A stretch of DNA of 12,989 nucleotides from XYD1-FULL-44-32 sp964433715 (GCA_964433715.1 CAYSSL010000015.1:1-12989); one strand, 5' to 3'; positions 5,192 to 12,780 are shown, numbered from the stretch's first letter. Program-made: numbers and translations. The notes: generated by a model not told the origin, from the letters alone.

Positions 5192-5761
5192 ATGCAAGTA
5201 ATAAAGCATAAGAGCCAGCGTGTCGGCGTATTCATAGACACGCAGAACCTTTATCATTCCGGTAAAAATCTATATGGGGCCCGTGTTAACTTTGGCTCTA
5301 TTTTAGAAACAGCAGTGGGCGACCGCCAGCTCATTCGCGCTCGGGCTTATGTGGTCACCACTGAAGCCGGAGATGAGAAAAACTTTTTTGAAGCACTTAA
5401 TAAAATTGGGATTGAGGTAAAAACCAAAGATCTCCAAATATTTATTGGAGGAGCCAAAAAAGCTGATTGGGACGTCGGCCTAGCGGTTGACGCTATTTCG
5501 ATGGCACCCAAACTTGATGCGGTTATTATTGTTTCTGGTGATGGCGACTTTGTCCCATTGGTAGAATATTTAAAAACCAATATGGGCTGCCAAGTAGAAG
5601 CTGTGTCTTTCGGTCGCAGCTCTAGTTCAAGACTAAAAGAAGCGGTGGATGAATTTCTTGACCTAGACAAAGAACCAAGGAAATACCTAATTGGTTCAAA
5701 CAAAAATTCCAACGGCAAACGCCGTAAATCTAGTGCCAAAGCAGAACCAGTGGTTGAGTAA
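5192..5761 (+). CDS. NYN-domain protein (LabA/DUF88-like predicted RNase)
   Basis: The protein has 189 residues. Residues 9-155 form a NYN domain, a PIN-like nuclease fold. Acidic residues stand where the family places its metal site: D16 in VFIDTQNL, D92 and D94 in KADWD, D100, and D117/D119 in SGDGDF. The last 30 residues are basic and probably disordered (KRRKSS), suited to RNA contact. The substrate is unknown; an RNA-processing or decay role is inferred from the fold and from lying between rpsO and pnp. TTGTAC, 17 bases, TAAATT (5141-5169) is a weak promoter candidate; TAGTAT at 5182-5187 is an alternative that would leave no leader. No Shine-Dalgarno site lies at the usual spacing. A strong terminator follows the stop. 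Confidence 0.9.
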   Translation: MQVIKHKSQRVGVFIDTQNLYHSGKNLYGARVNFGSILETAVGDRQLIRARAYVVTTEAGDEKNFFEALNKIGIEVKTKDLQIFIGGAKKADWDVGLAVDAISMAPKLDAVIIVSGDGDFVPLVEYLKTNMGCQVEAVSFGRSSSSRLKEAVDEFLDLDKEPRKYLIGSNKNSNGKRRKSSAKAEPVVE

Positions 5762-5768
5762 ACAAAAG

Positions 5769-5803
5769 AAAAACCCCCAACAAAGTTGGGGGTTTTTCTT
5801 TTT
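5769..5803 (+). terminator. Strong rho-independent terminator after the NYN gene
   Basis: AAAAACCCCCAAC (5769-5781) pairs with GTTGGGGGTTTTT (5785-5797) around AAA, then CTTTTT follows. The symmetric A and T runs would let it work in either direction. Confidence 0.95.
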
Positions 5804-5832
5804 AAACATAGTTGTGTTACTTTAGAGTCAAT

Positions 5833-5838
5833 TATCAT
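5833..5838 (+). promoter_or_regulatory. Probable -10 box of pnp
   Basis: TATCAT would put +1 at 5845, which is the first base of the pnp leader hairpin. The -35 match is weak (TTGTGT at 5812-5817, short spacing). Confidence 0.45.
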
Positions 5839-5844
5839 TAATTG

Positions 5845-5907
5845 CTCGCTGTTAGATGTCCAGATTTGAACCCGCCGGTTCAGACCTGAAATCCGACAAC
5901 GAGCGAG
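5845..5907 (+). promoter_or_regulatory. Long hairpin in the pnp 5' leader
   Basis: The leader folds on itself from base to tip. CTCGCT (5845-5850) pairs with AGCGAG (5902-5907), GTT (5851-5853) with AAC (5898-5900), and GTC (5858-5860) with GAC (5895-5897). CAGATTTGAACC (5861-5872) pairs with GGTTCAGACCTG (5877-5888) around CGCC, with one mismatch and one G-U. The base of the stem ends eight bases before the pnp ATG. In E. coli the pnp leader forms a duplex cut by RNase III and PNPase represses its own mRNA there; similar control here is an inference. Confidence 0.6.
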
Positions 5908-5915
5908 TAAACTCT

Positions 5916-8024
5916 ATGCAACAAAAAATTTTTGAGACAGAAGTAGGTGGCACAAAACTGTCCGCCACTTTTTCCGACTTGGCCGATCAGGCCAATGGCG
6001 CCGTCATAATGCGCCTAGGCGATACTGTGGTTTTAGTAACAGCTGTTTTGGGGGGAGCGCGCGAAGGGATTGATTTTTTCCCATTGGTTGTAGACTACGA
6101 AGAAAAATTTTATGCAGCGGGCCGCATTTTAGGAGGACGCTTTATGAAAAGAGAAGGACGACCTTCTGACGAAGCAGTTTTGACCGGTCGAATGATAGAC
6201 CGCACAATTAGACCTTTGTTTGATCAGCGCCTACGTCAGGAAGTGCAAGTAGTAGCCACCGTCCTTTCTATTGACGAGGTCAACGATCCGGCGGTACCGG
6301 CGATTGTTGGTGCCTCCTTGGCTTTATCTACATCTGATATTCCTTGGGGTGGACCGGTTAGCGCTATTCGTCTTGGTTTAAAAAATAAAGATGGAGAAAC
6401 AAATTTTATTGTTAATCCTAAAAATAGCCCTGACGAAAAATTGGCTCTAGATATTCTAGTTTGTGGTCAAAAAGGGGATATTAATATGATTGAAGCGAAA
6501 GCAGAGGAGGTAAGTGACGACACTTTAACAACAGCGTTTGAACAAGCGGTAGCAGAAATAACAAAATTAGAAAATTGGCAAAAACAAATTATAACCGAAA
6601 TAGGTAAAGACAAAACAACGATCAATTTGCCAGCTACCGCTGAAAAAATAGTATCCTTATTTGAAACCAATATTTCCCCAATACTCTCAGAGTATGTCTT
6701 TTCGGGCATCCCCGGTAAAGGCAAGATGAAAGATTTAGAAAAAAAGTGGACAGAAATTTTAAAAACAGAAACACCGGAAAACCAAAATCAAGGTTTAGCT
6801 TATCTAGAAACTAAAATTGATGAAATTCTACACCAAGAAGCAGTAGCAAACAGTAAACGAGCCGATGGGCGAGAACTAAACCAACTTAGACCAATCTACA
6901 CCCAAGCGGGCGGACTAACTGAAATAGTACACGGCACTGGAATATTTTTTCGGGGCGGTACACATATTTTATCCGTCCTCACGCTAGCTGGACCAAAAGA
7001 TTCACAAATAATAGAGGGAATGGAAGTGCAAGGAAAAAAACATTTTATGCACCACTACAATTTTCCTCCTTTCTCAACCGGCGAAACCGGAAGGCTGGGC
7101 GGAATGAATAGACGGGCCATTGGCCATGGTGCCCTCGCTGAAAAATCTCTGGAAGCGGTTTTGCCCCCACGCGAAGTTTTCCCTTACACTATTCGTCTAG
7201 TATCGGAAGCGATGGCCTCTAACGGCTCTACCTCTATGGGTTCGGTTTGTGCTTCAACCTTGGCTCTAATGGATGGCGGCGTACCTATTACTAGACCGGT
7301 CGCTGGTATTGCCATGGGGCTGATGTATGAAGCATCAGATAAATACAAAATCCTAACCGATATCCAAGGCCCCGAAGACCACTACGGTGATATGGATTTT
7401 AAAGTCGCCGGTACCAGCGAAGGCGTGACCGGTATTCAACTAGATATCAAAATGGCTGGAGTGCCGGTAAAAATACTAAAAGAAGCCTTGGTTGGAGCCA
7501 AAGCTGCCCGCCTGCAGATAATCGACAAGATAAAAGAAGCAATACCAACACCCCGAACAGACCTTAAGCCCTCCGCCCCCAAAATTGAAATGCTCAATAT
7601 CCCAGTAGGTAAAATAGGAGCAGTCATTGGACCCGGAGGAAAAGTGATTCAGAAAATTAGTGCCGAATATGAGGTAGAGATTGAAATTGAGGACGATGGC
7701 TCTGTTTATATTGCTGGTCGAGGAGAAAAATCGGCGCAAGCACGAAAAATAATTGAAGAAATTACTCACGAATATAAAGTGGGTGAAAAGTTTACGGGCA
7801 CAGTCACAAGACTTATGGACTTTGGCGCCTTTGTAAAAATCGGCAGAGACACTGAGGGGTTGGTTCACATTTCCGAGATAGCCAACTTCCGCGTGGACAA
7901 TGTGGCAACAATTTTAACTGTTGGACAGGAGGTACCGGTGGTTATAAAAGAAATTGACGCCCAACATAGAATAAATTTATCTATCAAACGGGCAGATCCT
8001 GAATTTATTAAAGAAAAAAAATAA
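5916..8024 (+). CDS. pnp: Polynucleotide phosphorylase
   Basis: PNPase degrades RNA 3' to 5' with phosphate, releasing nucleoside diphosphates. At 702 residues it is near the usual 700-710. The first RNase PH domain fills about residues 1-140 and a helical linker follows. The second RNase PH domain carries GSTSMGSVCAS and the catalytic segment with D488, D494 and K496, matching E. coli D486, D492 and K494. A KH domain has IGPGG at 571-575. An S1 domain runs from about 622 (TVTRLMDFGAFVKIG) to the end. An in-frame ATG at 5856 would add 20 residues absent from the family and would lie inside the leader hairpin, so the start at 5916 (MQQKIFETEVGG) is preferred. The order rpsO-NYN-pnp resembles the common rpsO-pnp pair. 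A hairpin terminator follows. Confidence 0.97.
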   Translation: MQQKIFETEVGGTKLSATFSDLADQANGAVIMRLGDTVVLVTAVLGGAREGIDFFPLVVDYEEKFYAAGRILGGRFMKREGRPSDEAVLTGRMIDRTIRPLFDQRLRQEVQVVATVLSIDEVNDPAVPAIVGASLALSTSDIPWGGPVSAIRLGLKNKDGETNFIVNPKNSPDEKLALDILVCGQKGDINMIEAKAEEVSDDTLTTAFEQAVAEITKLENWQKQIITEIGKDKTTINLPATAEKIVSLFETNISPILSEYVFSGIPGKGKMKDLEKKWTEILKTETPENQNQGLAYLETKIDEILHQEAVANSKRADGRELNQLRPIYTQAGGLTEIVHGTGIFFRGGTHILSVLTLAGPKDSQIIEGMEVQGKKHFMHHYNFPPFSTGETGRLGGMNRRAIGHGALAEKSLEAVLPPREVFPYTIRLVSEAMASNGSTSMGSVCASTLALMDGGVPITRPVAGIAMGLMYEASDKYKILTDIQGPEDHYGDMDFKVAGTSEGVTGIQLDIKMAGVPVKILKEALVGAKAARLQIIDKIKEAIPTPRTDLKPSAPKIEMLNIPVGKIGAVIGPGGKVIQKISAEYEVEIEIEDDGSVYIAGRGEKSAQARKIIEEITHEYKVGEKFTGTVTRLMDFGAFVKIGRDTEGLVHISEIANFRVDNVATILTVGQEVPVVIKEIDAQHRINLSIKRADPEFIKEKK

Positions 8025-8044
8025 TTAAGTAATTCACACTAAAG

Positions 8045-8082
8045 TAGCGTTGAATGCTAGTAAGTATTCGACGCTATCTTTA
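8045..8082 (+). terminator. Terminator of pnp, overlapping the next promoter
   Basis: TAGCGTTGAATGC (8045-8057) pairs fully with GTATTCGACGCTA (8064-8076), 13 pairs including two G-U, around TAGTAA. TCTTTATAAT follows, so the weak U-tract merges with the TATAAT of the downstream promoter. Confidence 0.75.
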
Positions 8083-8086
8083 TAAT
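8081..8086 (+). promoter_or_regulatory. -10 box of the first coiled-coil gene
   Basis: A perfect TATAAT has its expected +1 at 8093-8094, and the start codon is at 8094, so the message is probably leaderless. The -35 position lies in the pnp terminator hairpin and has no good match. Confidence 0.65.
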
Positions 8087-8093
8087 ATAAGGA

Positions 8094-9455
8094 ATGCCTG
8101 AAGATGATCAGATAATAAACGACGCCACCAATATAAACGCGCCGGTTTTGCCCAATGACAATGCTGCGGTAAATATACCCGCAGTAGAAAATTTGACCAC
8201 CGAAAATACTGAGAGTAGTAAAACGATCAAAGATGAAACTGTTGGCAGCCCCAAAGCCAAATCTTTTAAAGACCGACTAGAGTCGGCTCGACTAGCCATG
8301 GAAGGTCCTGAGCGCACGGTCAAAAGGGAAGAGGCCGAGACCGAACACAGAGTAAAAGAGGAAACTGAAAGATTAGAAAAAGAACTAGGACTTATTGGGC
8401 GCCAAAAAGAAAAGCTAGAAATAAATTGGGTAGTTTTAGACACTAAACAATCGGAACTTAAAAAATTATTAGAACCTATTAAAGAAGACGAGGAGACAAT
8501 TGAACTAGAAGAAGACCAACTAGAAGGCGAGGAACATACCACTATTGATACCGCCCAAAGACAGGAGATAGAAAAAAAACGCTGGGCCGCCCAAGACCGA
8601 CGTAAGGATTTGGAAAAAAGAAAATGGGAAATTGAAAACAAGATTCTTGCCATTGAAGCTGAACTCAAGAAAAATACTGACGACTATCAAAAACTACTTG
8701 ACCAAGAAGAAGTTTTATCTAAACAAGTTGAATCGTTGGAATATGAAGTAGAAGCAGCTAAGGAAAAAGTTAGGATGGAGGAAGATCGGCACAAAGCCGA
8801 AGCTGAACTGCTTTTAATTGAAGAAGAAAAAAAGCGACGAGCGACTGAAGAAAGAAGACTGGCGGAAGAAACCATAAAAAAACGCGAAGCCGAGCTTGCT
8901 GCTAAACGCGCCGAAGAGGCAGAAAGAAAAAAAGCCGAAGAAGATATCAAACAAAAAGCGGAGGCGCAGAAAAAGGCGACGGACGAAGAACGGTTGAAAA
9001 AAATTGCCGAAGAACAAAAACACCGAGCCGAGCTAGAAGTTCACCGGCAAGAAGAAGCGAGAAAAGCTAGGGAGGAAACAACCAATCAGAAAACGATAGA
9101 AAACACTACGGCTGCCGCCCCAGTTGTTTCTGTACCAGTCGAATCTGCCGATGAAAACAGTAAGCGCGCCGCTATTTTAGAAGCAGCTCGTGCCGCGGCC
9201 GCCAAAACTTCTAGCCCGATAGAAATGGTTGATTTAAGTGCGGGCGAAAGTGTAGAACAAGTCTCAACCGACGGCTCAATTCAGTCACCAACTATTGGCA
9301 TGATTGGCGAAGGTACGGACGTGCCTTCATACTTGCCAGATGAAACCAACTCCATTCCCAAAATGAGAACCTTTAAGGCTGATGTCACTCAAAGTGGCAA
9401 TTTAACCGAAGAGGAAATAAAAGCCGCCAAGAAAAAATTTCCGTGGCTGAAGTAA
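8094..9455 (+). CDS. Hypothetical soluble coiled-coil protein with AMEG motif
   Basis: I do not recognise this 453-residue protein as a named family. Residues 1-55 are low-complexity and acidic/polar. A short motif follows at 65-82: ARLAMEGPERTVKREEAE. It recurs in the next gene. From about 80 to 345 the chain is almost entirely Glu/Lys/Arg/Ala heptad-like sequence, a long coiled coil with hinge-like breaks near 125-150. A flexible Ala/Val/Ser-rich stretch (about 350-430) leads to a C-terminal tail ending KKKFPWLK. There is no signal peptide or membrane segment, so a cytoplasmic scaffold or filament-like role is possible but unproven. Similarity to TolA-like or IF-like repeats would be compositional only. 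The next gene begins 26 bases downstream in the same direction with its own -10 box, which suggests related function. Confidence 0.85.
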   Translation: MPEDDQIINDATNINAPVLPNDNAAVNIPAVENLTTENTESSKTIKDETVGSPKAKSFKDRLESARLAMEGPERTVKREEAETEHRVKEETERLEKELGLIGRQKEKLEINWVVLDTKQSELKKLLEPIKEDEETIELEEDQLEGEEHTTIDTAQRQEIEKKRWAAQDRRKDLEKRKWEIENKILAIEAELKKNTDDYQKLLDQEEVLSKQVESLEYEVEAAKEKVRMEEDRHKAEAELLLIEEEKKRRATEERRLAEETIKKREAELAAKRAEEAERKKAEEDIKQKAEAQKKATDEERLKKIAEEQKHRAELEVHRQEEARKAREETTNQKTIENTTAAAPVVSVPVESADENSKRAAILEAARAAAAKTSSPIEMVDLSAGESVEQVSTDGSIQSPTIGMIGEGTDVPSYLPDETNSIPKMRTFKADVTQSGNLTEEEIKAAKKKFPWLK

Positions 9456-9463
9456 AAAGGAAA

Positions 9464-9469
9464 TATAAT
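9464..9469 (+). promoter_or_regulatory. -10 box of the second coiled-coil gene
   Basis: A perfect TATAAT lies in the 26-base gap between the two genes, with expected +1 at 9476 and a six-base leader. No -35 match is seen. Confidence 0.55.
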
Positions 9470-9481
9470 TAGCCAAAAAAC

Positions 9482-10825
9482 ATGGCCGACAACAATATTG
9501 ATAAGCGGCGGGAAGAAGCACGCAGAGCTATGAGCTCTGGTCGCCAAGTTCCTCTCTCAAACGACTCCAACAAAGTCGTTCAAATGTCTGGTGACAATAT
9601 TTTGGAATCTAAAGATTTAGCAACCAATATTCAGCCCGAAGAAGGTTTGGTGGAAAAATTGTCAGAAGCCGAAGAATTAGAAAAAAAACGTCTTGAAGCA
9701 AAAAAGGCAATGGAAGGGACGGACCGCCGAACACGGCGCGAAGAAGCAGAAAGAAAAAAAGCCGAAATAGAACTAAGACAACACCAAATTGATGAGGTTA
9801 AGAAAAAAAGAGAACTAATAGAAAAAGAACAACTAATAAACAGTGAGCAACAAAACCTAGCCAAAGCGGAAGCAGAAAAAATAGCAGCCGACACTTATCG
9901 TGAAAATGTAGAAACAGCCAAAAAAAAGACTTCCCAAATAATGTATTCGCTGGAAACGATTGAACCAGCCCATACTTTAAAAACCGATTTTCAGCACGCC
10001 GCCACTACCGACGCTTTGAGTGCCGCTCAAACAGCCATCAAAGAAAGGACCGAAGAACTTCGAAAAGAAACTAAACAAATTACCAACAATCGCAAAAGCC
10101 TAGCTCTCTCGGCCACAGCTTGGGTGGTTATTATTGCTATTATTGTTGGCGGAACCTTCGTAGTCTACTGGGCTGCCCAAAAAATAAAAAGTGAACAAAT
10201 CCAGATCGCTGAAATAAATATTCCCAAAGTCGTCCAGACTGAAAATATTGAAGAGATAAAAGTAGACAACCTTACTCCAAGCGAAATTACTACCGCCATA
10301 AAAAATCTAATTCGCCCAGCCGCTACCGGCGAAACTCTGCAGGGTATTTATTTTACCAAAACAAATATTGATACCGAAGGTAAAACTAGTGTAAATATTT
10401 TAACGGCGACCGACTTCCTTGCTATAACCAATATTGATTTACCTGAAGACTTTGTTTATTTTCTTAATGACCATTTTCTAATCTCTGTTTATACCAAAAC
10501 CAACGAGCCCAGCTCTTTGGCTTATATATTTAAAACTCGCAGTTTTGCTCATACTTTTGATAGTCTGCTACGCAATGAAAACGCCATTATCACCAAATTA
10601 TATTATCCGTACATTTCCACCTCAGCTTACGATGCTCTTTCCTATCGCAACTTTGAAGATAAAATTATAGAAAATAAAGATGTGCGAGTCTTGAGTGCCG
10701 TCACTGGAGAAGAAATTATATTTTATACTTTTCTTGATCAGGAAACTTTAGTCATTACTGAAAGTCGACAGGCCTTGGCTAAAATAGCCGCCGCCTACAA
10801 TCAAGCCAGAGCCGCCGCCAAGTAG
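9482..10825 (+). CDS. Hypothetical one-TM protein: cytoplasmic coiled coil plus outward domain
   Basis: The protein has 447 residues in three parts. Residues 1-205 are charged and mostly coiled coil. This part contains AKKAMEGTDRRTRREEAE (73-90), clearly related to the motif in the preceding gene product, and a weaker copy at 10-21 (REEARRAMSSGR). Residues 209-230 form one transmembrane helix flanked by NNRK and QKIK; the basic N-terminal side suggests N-in topology. Residues 235-447 would then lie outside. They include a beta/alpha pattern with DLPEDFVYFLNDHF, LAYIFKTRSFAHTFDSLL and NKDVRVLSAVTGEEIIFYTF, ending in LVITESRQAL. From memory this resembles a recurring uncharacterised extracytoplasmic domain of Parcubacteria proteins; that recollection needs a profile search. 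No cleavable signal peptide, catalytic motif or lipobox is seen. Function is unknown; anchoring or linking cytoplasm and cell surface is only a possibility. Confidence 0.85.
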   Translation: MADNNIDKRREEARRAMSSGRQVPLSNDSNKVVQMSGDNILESKDLATNIQPEEGLVEKLSEAEELEKKRLEAKKAMEGTDRRTRREEAERKKAEIELRQHQIDEVKKKRELIEKEQLINSEQQNLAKAEAEKIAADTYRENVETAKKKTSQIMYSLETIEPAHTLKTDFQHAATTDALSAAQTAIKERTEELRKETKQITNNRKSLALSATAWVVIIAIIVGGTFVVYWAAQKIKSEQIQIAEINIPKVVQTENIEEIKVDNLTPSEITTAIKNLIRPAATGETLQGIYFTKTNIDTEGKTSVNILTATDFLAITNIDLPEDFVYFLNDHFLISVYTKTNEPSSLAYIFKTRSFAHTFDSLLRNENAIITKLYYPYISTSAYDALSYRNFEDKIIENKDVRVLSAVTGEEIIFYTFLDQETLVITESRQALAKIAAAYNQARAAAK

Positions 10826-10826
10826 C

Positions 10827-10855
10827 TTGAGCTCCTAAATCTAGACTGATATAAT
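10827..10855 (+). promoter_or_regulatory. Promoter of the dksA-like gene
   Basis: TTGAGC (10827-10832), 17 bases, perfect TATAAT (10850-10855). The expected +1 is 10862, exactly the A of the ATG. Confidence 0.75.
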
Positions 10856-10861
10856 CGGTTT

Positions 10862-11227
10862 ATGATTGATACCAATATATATAAAGAAAAGTTAATAGAG
10901 GAAAAGAAGCGCCTAGAAGGTGAGCTAAAGGAAGTAGCCACTAAAAAACTCAATTTAGAAGGGGAGGAGTGGAACGCCATACCAGCCGACAGAGAAGAGC
11001 CCGTGGAAATGCGTGATGAAGTAGCTGATCGTTTTGAAGATTTAACAGAAAGACAAAGTATGGAGCGCACCCTTGAAAACCGACTGAAAGGTATTGCCGA
11101 GGCTTTAGAGCGTATAGACAGTGGCACTTACGGGCACTGTAAAATATGTGGGGCTGAGATTGAGATAGAAAAACTAGAAGCTAGTCCAGCTACCGCCACT
11201 TGTAAAGCTCACGTGGACGAGGAATAA
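10862..11227 (+). CDS. DksA/TraR-family zinc-finger protein
   Basis: The protein has 121 residues. Residues 5-35 and 55-88 form two charged helices of a coiled-coil hairpin, as in DksA-type regulators that reach into the RNA polymerase secondary channel. The C-terminus holds the zinc finger: TYGHCKICG gives C93 and C96, and after 17 residues TCKAH gives C114 and H117. The usual DksA/TraR finger is CxxC-x17-CxxC, so the last ligand is His here, a change still compatible with zinc binding. The conserved context (YGxCxxCGxxI...L.A.P.A..C) is otherwise kept. A direct role in transcription control is inferred from the family; DksA proper also needs acidic residues at the coiled-coil tip, and DREEP at 44-48 near the bend is only a loose match. 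The promoter predicts a leaderless mRNA. The comM-like gene starts nine bases after the stop, so the two are probably co-transcribed. Confidence 0.88.
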   Translation: MIDTNIYKEKLIEEKKRLEGELKEVATKKLNLEGEEWNAIPADREEPVEMRDEVADRFEDLTERQSMERTLENRLKGIAEALERIDSGTYGHCKICGAEIEIEKLEASPATATCKAHVDEE

Positions 11228-11236
11228 ATTTTTATT

Positions 11237-12778
11237 ATGTTTGCGACAACCAAGTCTGCTCAACTCATCGGCCTTACAGCCGATGTTATTGGTATAGAAG
11301 TGGATATCGGCAAAGGCTTACATTCTTTCTCTATTGTCGGACTCGCCGACAAAGCTATTGATGAAGCTAAAGACCGGATCAACGCCGCCATTAAAAATTC
11401 TGGTTTCAAAGCCCCCGCCAAAGGCAATAAGAAAATTGTCGTGTCATTGGCGCCGGCCGATGTTAAAAAAACTGGAACCCAGTTTGATGTTGGTATCGCT
11501 ATTGGTTTTTTACTCGCCAACGGCGACATTAAGTTTGACCCAACCAACAAACTATTTTTAGGTGAGCTCGCACTCGACGGACATATCCGCCCCATTCGGG
11601 GAACGTTATTCCTCGCCCAAAAAGCGCGCGCGGCTGGTTTCACCGAGATCTACGTCCCAAAAGAAAACACCAAAGAAGCCGCCCTTATTGACGGTCTAGT
11701 CGTCTACGGCGTGGAGACATTGCGCGAGCTAGTAGATCATCTCTTTCCCTCAATCGAACCTAAAACTAAAAGTGTTTCATTGAACCTTGTTCCCGCCAAA
11801 CGAACGGTGGTGAAAGAAAAAACCAGCGAACCAGAAATAGATATGGCCGACGTCAAAGGTCAAACCGCCGCCAAGCGGGGGCTCTTGATTGCTGCCGCAG
11901 GCGGACACAATGTCGCCATGTTTGGTCCACCGGGTACCGGCAAGACGATGCTCGCTCGGGCTTTTGCTGGCATCTTGCCCCCACTTAGTTTTGCGGAAAT
12001 GTTGGAAGCCACGGGCATTCACTCGGCCGCTGGTGTCGCCCGAACTTTAGTAGTAAACCCACCATATCGGGCGCCACATCACACTGGCAGTTATGTCGCT
12101 TTGGTGGGCGGGGGAACAAACCCACGCCCTGGTGAAATTACTTTGGCTCACACTGGTGTTTTGTTTCTGGATGAATTTCCCGAGTTTGATAAAAAAGTTT
12201 TAGAAGCCTTGCGCCAACCACTAGAAGACCGCCGCGTAACGGTGGCCCGCGCCAAACATACAATAGACTTTCCCGCTCGTTTTATTTTAGTGGCCGCCAT
12301 GAACCCTTGTCCCTGTGGCTACCGCGGAGCCAAAATAAAAAATTGTGTTTGTGCCCCGCGCGATATTGCCCGCTATGAAAGAAAGTTGTCGGGGCCGATT
12401 GTGGACCGGATCGACGTTTGGCTACAGGTCGCCGAGGTTAAACATCGTGACCTGTCTGCCCCCACCAAAGAAGAGCCTTCAGCCTTGATGCGGGATAAAA
12501 TAAAAAAGGCTCGAGCAATTCAGACTAGTCGTTTCACTGACACTAAAATAAATTTAAATGCCGAGATGTCAGCTAAGCAACTCAGTCAATTTGTAAAACT
12601 ATCAAAACCATTGACCGAACTTTTAAACACTTCGGCCGAGCGACTTGGCCTGTCCGCCCGCGCCTACCACCGCGTCATCAAACTAGCCCGCACCATTGCC
12701 GACCTAGATGCCTCGGTAGATATTAAAGAAAATCATCTTTTAGAAGCTCTCCAATACCGACCTAAAATTCAGAGTTAG
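11237..12778 (+). CDS. comM: ComM/YifB-family Mg-chelatase-like AAA+ ATPase
   Basis: The 513-residue length matches the family (about 500-510). Residues 1-165 are the N-terminal Lon/S5-like domain, starting FATTKSAQLIGL with IVGLADKAIDEAKDRI and SLAPADVKKTG. The AAA+ core has Walker A GPPGTGKT at 230-237 and Walker B LFLDEF with D312-E313. A cysteine cluster, CPC (358-360) and CVC (370-372), probably binds zinc. The C-terminal helical domain ends with the family motif LSARAYHRVIKLARTIADL. In naturally transformable bacteria ComM is a helicase promoting branch migration during recombination; related proteins occur very widely, so a general DNA-recombination role is the safer statement. It lies nine bases after the dksA-like stop. 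GAGGAA (11219-11224) precedes the ATG by 12 bases, a loose Shine-Dalgarno candidate. A strong terminator follows at once. Confidence 0.95.
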   Translation: MFATTKSAQLIGLTADVIGIEVDIGKGLHSFSIVGLADKAIDEAKDRINAAIKNSGFKAPAKGNKKIVVSLAPADVKKTGTQFDVGIAIGFLLANGDIKFDPTNKLFLGELALDGHIRPIRGTLFLAQKARAAGFTEIYVPKENTKEAALIDGLVVYGVETLRELVDHLFPSIEPKTKSVSLNLVPAKRTVVKEKTSEPEIDMADVKGQTAAKRGLLIAAAGGHNVAMFGPPGTGKTMLARAFAGILPPLSFAEMLEATGIHSAAGVARTLVVNPPYRAPHHTGSYVALVGGGTNPRPGEITLAHTGVLFLDEFPEFDKKVLEALRQPLEDRRVTVARAKHTIDFPARFILVAAMNPCPCGYRGAKIKNCVCAPRDIARYERKLSGPIVDRIDVWLQVAEVKHRDLSAPTKEEPSALMRDKIKKARAIQTSRFTDTKINLNAEMSAKQLSQFVKLSKPLTELLNTSAERLGLSARAYHRVIKLARTIADLDASVDIKENHLLEALQYRPKIQS

Positions 12779-12780
12779 GA

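Noticed and set aside
5856..5915. Extended N-terminus for PNPase from 5856
   Set aside because: The extra 20 residues are not family-like and coincide with the leader hairpin; the family start is MQQKIFETEVGG at 5916.
8108..9023. Long serine/phenylalanine-rich open frames on the minus strand
   Set aside because: They are antisense shadows of the glutamate/lysine-rich coiled-coil gene.
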